From contig OY856186.1 of assembly GCA_963693315.1 (NCBI GenBank), forward strand, positions 238,827,377 to 238,891,376: 64,000 nucleotides of DNA, given 5' to 3'. The position numbers and the translations under genes were made by a program. Numbering within the stretch: the stretch's first letter is position 1; every line of letters starts with the position of its first letter. The stretch comes from Diogma glabrata (taxonomy: Eukaryota > Arthropoda > Insecta > Diptera > Cylindrotomidae). Below, piece by piece: positions 24,245 through 35,601 of the stretch. The notes beneath the pieces are model-generated. The model saw nothing but the letters and a program-made list of their open reading frames with translations. It was not told the DNA's origin and did no database searches.

Positions 24245-26051
24245 TTTTTTTTTTTTTAAATAAAATGTGTTGTGTAATAGGGCTTAGAATATGTGTCACA
24301 ACAACACATAAATACCTTATAAGACCTAGTTCCAGACCTGGGTCCCACAACAACTGGCGTTCTAAGGTGTTGATTAACGCTTTTTCTAAACTTCTGCGGG
24401 TTGAATTGAAGCCACCTGAGCCTAAGGGTTCCGGCAAACTATTCCATTTGTACGCAGTTTGGACAAAGAAGTCTCTTAGGAGGCCGAGTTTTTTAGACGC
24501 GCTTTTTGCCATCGCCACTGCATGATCGTTCCAGAGTAGGTCATTTGAAACTGTGACACCCAATAAACGAATGTTTTTACATTCACCCATTGGTTCATCT
24601 CACATACTGAATAAAATATCTTTGGGGAACTCGGTCTTTAATCTGGAAACAATCAACAGCTGTGTTTTCGTAGAGTTGAAATTAACAAGGTTTTGGTCAC
24701 CCCAGTCGGTGGCTTTATTCAGGTCTTTGTTCACATTTATGGCAGCATCTCTCCGGGCAGGATTAATTCGTTCGTGCATTTTACCTTTTGAAGGAAGGGG
24801 CTCGAACGACTTGTGCAGAGTACTATCATCTGCAAAACTATTTATTGGGTTGCTGGTGATTTTCAACAATTCGTTGATATAAATCAAAAATAGGGTTGGG
24901 GACAATACCGAGCCTTGAGGTACACCAGCATTAATTAGTTTAGACTCAGAAGCAAATCCGTCTAAGGTTACCGAAATCTATCGGTTGGATAGAAAATTTT
25001 GAATCAGCTTCACAACATTGGGATGAAAACCGTACGCAACGAGCTTGTTGATTAAGTTGGCATGCCAGACTCGATCGAATGCCTTGGAGATGTCTCAAGC
25101 GATAACGTATGTTTCACCACCTTTCCTTCACGAGGAGCTTGTTGATTAAGTTGGCATGCCAGACTCGATCGAATGCCTTGGAGATTTCTAAAGCGATAAC
25201 GTATGCTTCACCACCTTTATCAAGTATGCTGTTCCAACAATGCGCTACATAGTTCAATAGATCGGTAGTTGATCTTTTGTTTTGAACACCGTATTGGCTG
25301 TCGGATATTAAATGAGTTTTTTCCAGAAATTTTGAAATATGTGTATTAATATAATGCTCGTAGACTTTGGATAGGACCGATAGTAAAGCTTTTGCTCTAT
25401 AATTTGAGATATCGGCTTTTGGTCCCTTTTTGGGGACGGGCTGGACATTTGAAAACTTTCAGCACGAGGGAAATATACCAGATTTGTAGGATTGGTAGAA
25501 AATATTTTAGTTAAAGTTGGTGCAAGTTCTTTAGAAAAGGTTTTTAAAATAATGGGTGGAATATTGTCCATTCCTGAGGCTTTGTTGATGTTTAACCCTT
25601 TTAAAAGTTTAGCGACTATTTTGGGTTTGCAGTGAAGTTCATTCATATTAACTCCTGAAGACTGGATTTGGGGCATTTCCTTAGGAGTTTCCAAAACAGT
25701 GGAGTTCAGAGCAAAGCGTTCAGCGAACAAGTTAGCTTTTCTAGCGGGATCATTGACGATTAAATTACCATCAATAATAAGGGGAATAGAAAATTTTGTA
25801 CCAGAATTTAAAGAATTAATGGCACTGTAGAAACTCTTGTCAGAAACAGACATAGACGTAAGTTTTGAGGCTTTCGCTCTGTCAATTTCAAACTTTTCGT
25901 TTGAGATAATCTGGTTAGATATTTTTTTGGCCTTTAGATATTGGGATCGGTTAGTGGGAGTTTTGTTATGAATCCAAATATTAAATGATCTACGTTTGTT
26001 TCTAAGTGCCGTTTTGGCAGCCTTTGAAAACAATTATTTTTGTTTGGGTTG
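24245..26051 (-). mobile_element. LINE copy 2, 5'-truncated
   Basis: Same family as 2680-5575, on the opposite strand. On the minus strand it ends in the shared 3' UTR and a poly(A) run (plus-strand T run 24247-24258). Its 5' end stops near 26051, inside the linker before the reverse transcriptase, the truncation expected of LINE insertions. It abuts the C-terminal end of the env relic. Confidence 0.9.
24330..26033 (-). pseudogene. LINE ORF2 relic: reverse transcriptase and C-terminus
   Basis: In coding order: 25308-26033 (linker and start of the reverse transcriptase, GLNINKASGMDNIPP), a damaged middle, 24600-24905 (SPTLFLIYINELL, FADDSTL) and 24210-24590 (C-terminal part, GECKNIRLLGVTVSNDLLW). 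Compared with copy 1, about 375 bp between the SASKK segment and FVQTAYKWNSLPE is missing without breaking the frame. A 94-bp segment is tandemly duplicated, with GAGCTTGTTGATTAAG at 25041 and again at 25135. Not functional. Confidence 0.85.
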
Positions 26052-26494
26052 AGCACCTACATAGGAACATGTATGATAAAACTATGATTATGCAAATTTA
26101 TGAGACTGATACTCCTCCTGAAAGTGACCATATCCAATTTTGATGATGATACTGCTTCAAAAAAACATGTTGCAAAAGCTTCCTGTTTTCGATAGTGTCT
26201 TGCTCTATTGCTGTAAAATTCTGGATTACTTTCATTTAACGTACAATTTAAATTCTATGGAGAGCTTCCTGAATCTCTTCGTTCTCGCTATTAATTTCAT
26301 AAGCTTGAAATTTTTCATTATTAACCGTTGCTGCGCAATTTTCAATAGTTAGTAAAAAATTTCCTGTAATGTTTCGATCATCAGGTCCGCAATCGGTTGA
26401 TAGTTCGACGTTCTTGGCATTATTGATTAGCACTTTACCTTCAGAGATCCATTTTACTGTTATATTTGATTCTGATGTCACGTTGCATCTCCCT
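26052..26494 (-). pseudogene. env relic, C-terminal part with membrane anchor
   Basis: This is the last part of the envelope gene whose first part lies at 28391-29386. It contains a cysteine-containing ectodomain segment (NVELSTDCGP, then FLLTIENCAATVN). After a frame change comes a stretch with QNWIW and a hydrophobic segment (ICIIIVLSYMFL) as expected for the transmembrane anchor, with an in-frame stop just before the latter. It is cut off by the LINE at 26051. The codons immediately before 26494 in the open frame come from the inserted element, not from env. Confidence 0.75.
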
Positions 26495-26504
26495 TGGTTT
26501 CCAT
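26495..26504. repeat. target-site duplication, left copy
   Basis: TGGTTTCCAT, repeated exactly at 28391-28400 on the other side of the 1886-bp insertion. The env frame on either side abuts in register across one copy of it. Confidence 0.8.
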
Positions 26505-28390
26505 CAGCGTTGGTTAAAAACACTGTTTTATTTAAAAAAAAAACAAAAAAAACTGTTTTTTTTGTTTAAAACGCGTTTTTTATTGTTTAAAACAGTTTTT
26601 TTTGTGTTTTTTTTGTTTTTTTTGTGTTTTTTTTGTTTTAAATATGTTTTGTACTACAAAGATTCGTTTTTTTGGTTTTAAATGAAAATATGTAATTGGA
26701 GTGAAAAAACTCCAAAGAAAATAAGTGTTTTAAATATTCTCAGATTAATAAGGGTCGTCTAAAGATTTTCATCTGAAGAGGGTCTGTACGTCCAAATGTT
26801 CTTAGATTCTTTGAAAATGCTCAATATATTCTGAAAGATTCTCAAGATTTTGTGGCTATTCTTAAGGATCACGTTTAAGATTCTCAAGATTTCTTGAATA
26901 TACTCAGTAGCTACTCAAATAGTTGTCCCAAGATGACTAAGAATAGTTAACACCTCAATCTAATGGCATTGTTGTATTAATTGGCTAACGTAAACTTCAG
27001 AAATTTGAATTATGATAAGAACTCTGCGACCTACGCATTTCCGAGTCGTGATGCACCTAAATAGTTCAACTTGAAAAGATTATGGAAAACAGGTAAACGA
27101 TTTGATTAAATAGATAAATTAAGTTTCTGATTGTAAATCACAGATTACGATATTGATACCATTCATATAAGAATATTCGCTGTAACGATATAGTGCCTTT
27201 AACAAAAAATCTATTGAAAACAACAAGATTTTGAATTTGAATTTTTAAAGCAATATAATTTTATTTAAATTTAAAATATAACATAATGTACCGGAGACAA
27301 AAATGCTGAATATGCGTGTTTGATTATTTTTTGCATCACAATTGATGGCCAAAAATAAAATCTAAATCATGTCGTCACTGCTTCTAAATTTGATTCATTT
27401 GTTCAAAGCATTTGCGACTGGTTTTAAAATTTGATAAAGTTCCTCAACCTATTTTATTAAGCCTTTGTTAAGTATCTGGTAAAAAATGTTAATATATATC
27501 ACTGATATGAAATACGTAAGCTAATCTTTAATTTCCTTTTCAAAATTGAGATGTTCCTTTTGATCCACAGGAATAGCATATATTTACCACTTTTTTATTT
27601 AACAATTAAACAAATTGCTCTTGATCCTCCATTGAACGTCTGTCGGGAATCGAATAACACATCCTTCAGCACATTTCTAATAATAGTTTGGCTAGTATTG
27701 ACAAACGAGAGAACGTGAGATATTACATACCACAGGAAATAGTAATATATCACTACCTAGTCAACCCTAAATTTTATCTATGAAGTATTCCTTGGTGATG
27801 GCACGTTATTGCTTACTCGAGGAATCGAGCTTTGATATTTCTCTTTGTGTGGGCTTTAATAATTGAGGAAGACAGTGCGTCACATGATCAAGGAATATAA
27901 CACTAGCCGGATTATTGGCAACCCCCTTTTAATTTTGTAATTTTGCAAATTTTTAAAAGACATTTTCTTTTTATCTCTTATTTTATTTTTATTTTATGTA
28001 TCCTATCCTATCATTATGGGATATGTCATATTTTATATGTGATAGAATTTATTGTTTAGTTATTCCTTCTTTGAAAAAAAAAAAAACAAAACATAAAGAT
28101 TTGCGTTCATCAACACCTTACAACGCATTTTATTAACAAAAAACATATGGAAGCTTTAAAATTTTTTAAAATTTTAATGACGCTTAAGGTGCCAAAAGGT
28201 GGTCAAATGTATTAAAAACGGTAAAACACGACAACGTACAACAGTTCTATTGGATAGCAAATAAGCAACATTGCAATATTTAAAAAAAACAATTTTTGTT
28301 TAAAACATTGTTTTTTTCAAAAAAAACAATTTGTTTAAAACACTGTTTTAAACAGTGTTTAAAACAAAAGTGTTTAAAACAAACCAACTC
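26505..28390. mobile_element. foldback/MULE-like non-autonomous element inside env
   Basis: 1886 bp bounded by a 10-bp direct repeat. Both ends carry inverted, imperfect terminal sequence: GTTGGTT near each tip, then repeated TGTTTTAAACA and TTTAAAAC motifs over about 70-100 bp. There is no transposase. A 9-10 bp duplication with simple, internally repetitive ends suits foldback or Mutator-like non-autonomous elements. Inside it lies a copy of repeat A (27690-28140). The rest, about 26700-27680, is AT-rich with nothing recognisable. Confidence 0.7.
27690..28140 (+). repeat. SINE-like repeat, family A, copy 2
   Basis: It carries GAACGTGAGATATTACATACCAC, GGATTATTGGCAAC and the AT-rich 3' block. 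It ends GCGTTCATCAACACCTTACAACGC, which corresponds to the start of the LINE 3' tail (GCGTTCATCAACAACTTAG at about 5430). Confidence 0.65.
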
Positions 28391-29386
28391 TGGTTTCCAT
28401 AACTAACGGCTTTATGCACTGGTCCTTAAATTCTTTTATATCTGCATGTTTCTGGACGTATTTATCGTAATTTGTGGTGGTATACAGTTTTTGCTTAGTT
28501 TTAATCAAATATTGTGGGTAGATTTCTATGATGGTATTGTTTACGACTAACGGAGTAATTCTTATTGTTGTAGAAACTTCTTTTTCTAATTTTGGCACCT
28601 CTAAAATACACAGAAGTGTTTCTTCACAAATGGCAATTTTCGATGTGATGAATTTCAGTGCTTTATCTGGTATGGTTATGTTTATGCCCTGTTCAGTTAA
28701 AAGGTCCTTCAGTACGATTATTTCTTTTAATGAAAGTACCTTGTTGCTTGGAAGTGCAATTTTTGTTCTAACAATTGAGTCTTGGATATTTTCCATAATT
28801 GTATTAATGAGGTCGATATGCATAATTGCTGTTATAATTTCTAATACATTTAAGGCGATTTTATTAATCATTGCTGTGTTCGTCATGACTTCATTAATTG
28901 TTTTTGTAAGTAACTCAATTCTGTTGTTTATATGCTCATTCACCTGGTATTGCTGGTTGTTTTCTTTGATCAATCCGTTCATAGTACTGTTGATTATCCT
29001 TAAATCTTCAGCGTCTAGATTGCCGGCTAACCATTTCCAACCTGATCCCAAAGCGTCCCATCTTCGTTGTCGAAGTCTTTTCTGTGGCTTTATTTGTAGT
29101 AGGTTGTTTCGTAGGCTTTTACATTTTTCATAATTACTAGATAAAGCTCTAGTTCATCTCTATTTATTTTACAAACTAAATTTTTTGTAATTAAATCTAT
29201 GGTTAGTTCTAAATTGGTTATATTTATTGGATGTACTACTTTAATAATTTCAGTTTGAATCTTACATTCCTTTACTTTTTGTATCAAAATTGGATCTTCA
29301 AGCAAATTCTTAATTTCTAACCTTTGAGATCCAACACTTACCAAATTAATAATAATAAAAATTAAAATTTTTCGTATAACCAACAT
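28391..29386 (-). pseudogene. env relic of an insect endogenous retrovirus, N-terminal part
   Basis: The minus-strand frame at 29090-29386 starts with a hydrophobic signal peptide (IRKILIFIIINLVS) and gives the surface portion. The frame at 28391-29051 continues with a basic, furin-like cleavage site (the frame is open upstream of 29051 and reads RLRQRRWDA) followed by GSGWKWLAGNLD. That segment is typical of the errantivirus/baculovirus F-type fusion protein, with a long helical stretch after it. The two frames are separated by a one-base shift near the A run at 29124-29128. In a functional virus this protein mediates membrane fusion; this copy cannot, because of the frameshift, the large insertion and the truncated end. 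No gag or pol is visible upstream. Confidence 0.8.
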
Positions 29387-29551
29387 TTTTCTTTTTTAAA
29401 ATGATCAATTAAAATAATTCCAAAATTGAGAGTTACTAAAAATTTTCTCAATTAATATTTTTGAAATGATTAACAATAATAACTTTTTGTTTTTTAAAAA
29501 TTTTGATATATTTTGAAAGTTATAATAATTTTAATAAAATTCTTTTTATTT
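29387..29551. other. AT-rich flank of env
   Basis: On the minus strand this precedes env, where pol would be expected in a complete element. I see no pol sequence. Confidence 0.4.
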
Positions 29552-30991
29552 TAATCTAATTTTAATTTTAAAAGTTACAAGAATTTGAATAAAATTTTTT
29601 AGGTAGATTTCATATAAAAATCTACCTATTGCAATGGGCTTCATCTCGGAATTTCGGAAAAATTTTGGTGCCAAACGACTATGAATGATAAGCGGAGACG
29701 GAAAAACAAAAAAAAAATGTATATATATATATAAACGTTATATATAACGATATGAGCTATAACGGAATTTACCGGCACTCTCACGATCGCATTTCTTGAC
29801 CTACAACGAAATGTTTTTCTGTATACGTTGCGGCAAAGCATCTCTTGGACAAGTTCGCGAACTGGCCATATCCGGGTACAGGTTAAATGGCTAGAGCCAA
29901 AAAACTCGAAAAATCTAGGACGTTATAACTTCCGTTTGAATCATAATATTTTAACAAAATTTATCAATATTGAATATTTGAACATATTTCTATCATTTTT
30001 TTCCAAATGACAACCTTGGCGTTCCAAGTTCCTGAAAAATCAGCTGTTTTAAAAATTTAATAAACTTTGTTGTCCTTGAGTTGGCTGAAAATGGCCAATC
30101 TCACTTTTGAATATGTACGCATACGTTAACTAGAACATAAATCTTTCCAAAATTAAAAAAAAAAATAGTTCAAGTCTAGAGGTTGAGACACCACGACTGT
30201 TAGAACGAAAACAAACGCAAGCGGCCATGCCTTCCTCATTTTTGAGCTTATGTTATTTAAACTCATATTAACTTTTAGATAAACTTTTCAACTATAACCT
30301 CAGAAATTTTCAGCTTTCTAACCCAAGAGGTCTCAATGTAATTAGCATTAAACCTAATACATGCCATTCAATTACAACAACAACTTCCTTTAAAATATAA
30401 AAATATCCCATAGAAAAAATATTAAAAAAATTTTCTTTTATTTTCTTTTTCAGTTTTTAGTGTTTTTCGCAAAAATTTAAAAAAAAAATTAAAACAAAGC
30501 TGAGTCATTATTGTTTTAAATTAAGGAATATTTTCTTATATGCATATTGATTACACATTTACAAAAGTCTTCCTAAATTGTAGATATTTGAATTATTTGA
30601 GGTGTAAAAGTTGTTTGACAATTTTAGATTATAAATTATGTGTAGTGGTGTTGTAGGTATGACGTTGAGAGAACGTTTATTTGCTCTTTGGTGGATTTAA
30701 TATGTTATTAAAAGTAGTTTTAACCAAATTAAATGAAACTGTTCCGAAATCGCATTGATAAAGTAGTTTCCGTTAATGTATTTAGTTTGGTTTGATAAAT
30801 TTTTTAGATTATTCTGGACTTGGACTATTCTACTTAAATTTTTTATTTAAATTAATCTGACACATCCAATTCTATTTGTACACAAAGCTGTCTGGTCCCG
30901 AAATCTACCTATTTCTAGCGGATATACGTGCCGCTTGGACTTTTTTCAATTGTAATCTAATTTTAATTTTAAAAGTTACAAGAATTTGAAT
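29552..30991. repeat. segment bounded by a perfect 39-bp direct repeat
   Basis: The sequence from TAATCTAATTTTAATTTTAA to GAATTTGAAT is identical at 29552-29590 and 30953-30991. Just inside lie inverted copies of TAGGTAGATTTC (about 29601 and the complement at about 30901-30912). The interior is non-coding. It may be an element insertion or a segmental event. Confidence 0.5.
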
Positions 30992-32032
30992 GATTTTTTG
31001 TACTATTGAGCAATTTTTGTTCAACTTTGGCACTTTTGGTACTTTTGTTTTAAATGTTCAATTCATATGGCTATTTCATCGCAAACAAACATTACTCCGT
31101 ATACCAATTATTATCAACTGGAGTACTAAGAATTACACAATTTAATTATACCTAAATGTTTTTCAGCTCAGTGGTTAAGAATAGCGAAAATTTAGAAAGC
31201 GAAAGAAAAACGTACAAAGAAGTAAAAGCAGACAAACATCTTATGATTTTTTTCATTCTCATCTCAATCATTTTAACACACATCATAAGAATTATATCTT
31301 TGAAGTTTGAAGCAATTAATGTAACATAAAACAGGTGTTATTTTGAGAAATGACGTGTCTATATTATATCCCTATTAAAGCATTTACCTATGGCTATGTG
31401 ATCATGATATTGTTGATGAAGATGATGTTAGTAATAAAAATGTAATATTTTATAATTTATTTGTTGTATTTTTTATTTCTCCATTTTATAATCGACAAGC
31501 AAATCTTCTATTCTTCTTAGAGTCTTTCTTAATTTTATTAGGATGAAAAAGGTCAACGTAAACTATAATAATATTAGACGGAACACAATCACAATGCATA
31601 TAAGTTTGATTAATATATATGATTGCTGTTCGTTGTTCTAGGTTAATTTGAAAGATGATGGATGTTCGTTATACAAACGGTAAATTAAATAGAATCGAAA
31701 AGTGAAAGGAAATAATAGTCGTCATGTTGTACGTGGTTGTACTCAAAGGTATTTTTTTTTATTAATAAAAGTAATTTACAATTAGTTTTAGAATTGCAGT
31801 TAATAGCTAACTAACTGTTCTTTATTCTTTATTTTGCGAAATGCAATTTGCTTTTTCACTTTTTGTTGTTATGTAGTATTTTATTTCCCTTCATTGAAAT
31901 TTTTTAACCATTTTAGATAGACATAATTAACAATGGCTTGTTACACAGCTCGACAATCTAACTAACTGAATCATTAGATATCTGAATAATTGATTTTAAT
32001 AAATCGCAGACAATTAACATATTTTAGACTAG
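30992..32032. other. no gene recognised
   Basis: AT-rich DNA of ordinary complexity; nothing identified. Confidence 0.45.
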
Positions 32033-32322
32033 CAGGACCTGGCGTACGTTGCTACGCCTATAAAAAGGTTAGTGTGCGTACATTTTGTTGAATTAGTAAG
32101 AAGAATTTTAAAGAGTCGTAATGAGAATAGAATGAGCCTATTTTAATTTTTCCATTTGGGAACTATGTATAACAGATATCATCAGCATTCTAGCTGATCA
32201 ATCCAGATAGTTTTAAAATTGAAAGGAAGGTCAACATTTGAAAGTGGTAAAGAGTTTCGGAGAGTTTAAATTAAACACTTGCAATTTTTCGCGTTAATCG
32301 ACTTAATATGTGTCGCGAAATA

Positions 32323-32410
32323 TTAGGTGAACTTCAAAACATTCGTTTATTGGGTGTTACAGTTGTCAATGACTTACTCTGGAAACGTCATACTTGCGAT
32401 GCAAAATAGG
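32323..32410 (+). pseudogene. 88-bp scrap of LINE ORF2
   Basis: It matches the copy 1 segment at about 4862-4950, encoding a version of NIRLLGVTVSNDLLW. The identity is clear over ATTCGTTTATTGGGTGTTAC. It is too short to say how it arrived. Confidence 0.75.
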
Positions 32411-32670
32411 CACACCGCACCAAAATTTACTGTTTTATCGTACCATTTCATGTTGACTAATTTCATTTGTCAATCTATCCAGATTATTTGCTGATCTTAA
32501 ATAAAGTAAATTTGGATTTTCAAATATATTTTACCAATTATTTCCAATGCTCTACATGCGCGCTGTGTGTTTTTATTAGTAATGGAGCATGTCCCTGAAA
32601 AAAACTTTGAAGAGCAGACTAAATCTGCATAGCACTGATGTTTGATACTAATCGAAAAACCGGTCTAAAA

Positions 32671-34287
32671 CCGGCTCCATACGATGCGGTGAACGTTTGA
32701 TTCAAATGTTTGCCTCCAACGTTTGGGTCAAACAATCGACGATTGATATGGCAAATGTTCTGCTACATGATGGGACGATTGGTTGATTCAACACATTTGA
32801 TTCATACATTGGTCAAATAAATGTTCACACCGATATTTATTTGAATATCAGTGTTGTGGTTTTTTTAATCAAATTGATTTAAAATGAGTTAAAATTATTA
32901 ATATCCTAGTCGAGACAACGTGATAAAAAAAAAATCATGATTTTTCGAAGTACTATACGCAGCCATTTGAAAAAAATCAGACTTTTGCTGGTTTTAAATA
33001 ATAATATGTTTTGAATTTAGGTGACAATAAAATATTTTATTTTGACTCCCTAGCGAAAATTCTTGTAGGAAAATTATATAGGAACTTACATGATCCTGAT
33101 CATTTCTTGTAGAGAATTGGGACAAAAAGTTTACAAGCTCATACAAGATCATAACAAGATCATACAAGATTCACATAGGATCTTTTATAGTTCATGTAAG
33201 ATCCTAAAAAAAATTTCTACAAGAATTTTTGCCTGAGTTGTTAACGCTCTAGGTTTTGTTTTGTTTATGCTTACATTTTTGTGATAACAATTCTTGATTG
33301 GTGGTTTTCGGGCTAAATTTATCTTTTGTGTTAAAGTTAATTGAAATAAAAGTGACCTATAAAGGTTGACGTATAAATTCATCTTTTTATCTTTTGACTG
33401 TTCGGTCCGGTTTGACATAATATTCAACGAAGTGAAGTTAAAAGAAAAAAATTTGACGTAAAATATCGTGATAATTATTATGATATTGCACGACCAAACA
33501 CTACCTATGATGCATGAAAAATTCTGAACTAGTAATATTACCCAAACTTAAGATACTTTGCATAATGAAATTATCTAAATTTCAAAAACTAAAATGGTCA
33601 GTCTTCTGAAAATTACGATTTCTTTGACAATTATTAAACAAAAATTAAAATTTGATACGTTGAAAATCTAAATTCCGGGTTTATTTATGCACTGAAATAG
33701 AGATGAATTTGTGCGGGAATGAGTTTTTGGCCGTATAACCGTTAACGGTTTTTTGTACGCATTTTAAATACATTTTTCAATGGATCTGCTGTTGATGGAA
33801 AATCGATTAAGACACTGATTATGTGATAAAATAGAATTTTTAAAGATACCGAAATTCAAAAATACTGTTTTCCTTTTTTTTTGTTACAAAACAAATTTGT
33901 TTATTAAAACAAAATTAAAAATAATTGACAAAAAATTACATATTGAAAATAATAATTTAAAAATATATTACAAAACACACCTCTTGTTAACACACAATTA
34001 AATAAAACACTAACCCTTTAAATTAATTAACACAAAAATCTTCAAAATATAATATTTAAATGTTCGACGCATCGTGTAGCAATGTTACAAATTGTATAAC
34101 AAAAGCAATTTACAAAAAGAAATCTCTTTGACTTGTGTCAAAATACTGACAATGTCCCGAACGTATTCAAATGCCAACGTTGGATGTATGACATTGGGCG
34201 TTTGTAGTTCGAGCAACGATCACACGATGTGTCCAACCATCAAGCGTCCAACGTTGGAAGAGGTTTGTAGCATCGTGTAGAGCCGCC
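32671..34287. mobile_element. possible TIR element, about 1.6 kb
   Basis: The left end CCGGCTCCATACGATGC and the complement of the right end GGCGGCTCTACACGATGC form a terminal inverted repeat with mismatches. Both are followed inward by sequence with TCCAACG. There is no transposase and no clear target duplication. The 33053-33232 MITE lies inside. Confidence 0.4.
33053..33232. mobile_element. 180-bp MITE
   Basis: A 16-bp terminal inverted repeat (GCGAAAATTCTTGTAG versus GCAAAAATTCTTGTAG) encloses a short non-coding stretch with repeated ATACAAGAT motifs. No clear target duplication. Confidence 0.6.
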
Positions 34288-35315
34288 TTAAGAATGACAG
34301 CATTTTTAGTGAAGGTTTTCGTTTTTGGGGTTTGGCCGATTTTTGGCCATCGTCTTATTTCGACATTTCTGCCAGAGTTTTAAACAAAAATTTGGACAAA
34401 CATAATAATAAGAATAACTTGTAGTATAATATAAAAATAATAATAAGAATAATATCATTTATAAATCCAGACTTATACACTAACCTAAAACCAGTCAAAT
34501 CACTTCATTTGTTGACATATTTGCATATATTTTACCGATTTCTTCATATAACCTACATTGTTTGTTTGTTTTTGAAATTAATGGGGACGCATATTTTTCT
34601 TAATAAGTAAAACACTTTCAACCTGTAGCTTTGATATTATTGTTCATAATCCTTTTCTTCAATACAAAGGTTCCATTGCAAAAACTTGCTGCATCAATGT
34701 TTCTAAAAAGAAGAAAAGAAACGCCAATTTTCTATATTTTGAACATGTATAACATATATATAAACCAAATGAAATATGTATTACACATGTTTATATGTAC
34801 ACCAAACCAAGAACATTTTTGTTGTAAATTAGAAATATTTGTTGCAACGTAATGTGTTGAATGCATATAATTGTATCATGTATGTATATAATAAATATAT
34901 AAATGTATATAATTTTCATCTAAATGATTTTTTTTGTCACAATATACTTTAATTTTCCATTTGAATGATAATTTTGTTTTGCGGAAAAACAAATCAATCA
35001 AAGATAACTGAGTGAAAGTTGAATAAAAAGCCAAGTATAAAATATAATATACATTTAGGCAAACCACTAGGAAAATTCAAATTATTAATTATAAAAAACT
35101 AAATTAAATTTTAAAATTTCGGCTCCGAGGTGCATTAGTACCTGTTAATGGCCTTCTCCTGGCACAATTTTAGACTCCTGTGTGCTACAGATTTTGCTGG
35201 AGAGCGCACGCAGACAGACAAGCACTTTGTTCTATTATTATAGATAGATAGATAATCAGTGATTACGATTGAATTGTCAATATTGAGGATATTTTCTATT
35301 TTCTAAATAAAACCC
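34288..35315. other. no gene; possible retroelement 3' end near 35100-35262
   Basis: Mostly AT-rich. The segment 35118-35262 is more complex and ends in CAGACAGACAAGCACTTTG, TTCTATTATTATAGATAGA. Such an end is common for short retroelement-type insertions in invertebrates. Its counterpart may be the GC-richer CCTGGCGTACGTTGCTACGCC at 32039-32059. No coding sequence. Confidence 0.35.
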
Positions 35316-35513
35316 TGTTATGAAGTAAGTCATTATTGTTGTAATTGATTAGGATAAGATATAAATGTCAGCACCTAGGGCGCTGACACACACAAGTCAT
35401 GTGGTTGAACATAACTGCATTTAAGTAAAACTAATTACAAACAATAATAAATAAATAATATTGTCTTACTATAATCGTGTTATTTTATTTATTAATCGCA
35501 AATTCACGACACA
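35316..35513 (+). repeat. 5' LTR, 198 bp
   Basis: It starts TGTTATGAAGTAAGTCATT and ends AATTCACGACACA. It differs from the right LTR at several positions (for example ATTATTGTTG versus ATCATTGTGG, and CCTAGGGC versus CCTTTGGC), so this is an old insertion. Confidence 0.92.
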
Positions 35514-35516
35514 TCA

Positions 35517-35527
35517 TGGCGCAGTTG
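35517..35527 (+). promoter_or_regulatory. primer binding site, tRNA-Ser-like
   Basis: Three bases after the LTR, TGGCGCAGTTG resembles the tRNA-Ser primer site of the 17.6/297/gypsy group. Only the first nine bases fit well. Confidence 0.55.
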
Positions 35528-35601
35528 AATTAAAGTGATCAAAATCCGGATGATTTAGATAAAAATCGGTAAGAAATTGAAGTGAGACACATGTCAATTA
35601 T

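Noticed and set aside
28528..29133. Plus-strand open frame of 201 codons
   Set aside because: Antisense shadow of the env relic; hydrophobic only because of its composition.
26052..29386. A domesticated, functional env gene
   Set aside because: A frameshift, an 1886-bp insertion, an in-frame stop before the anchor and a LINE at the 3' end exclude a working product.
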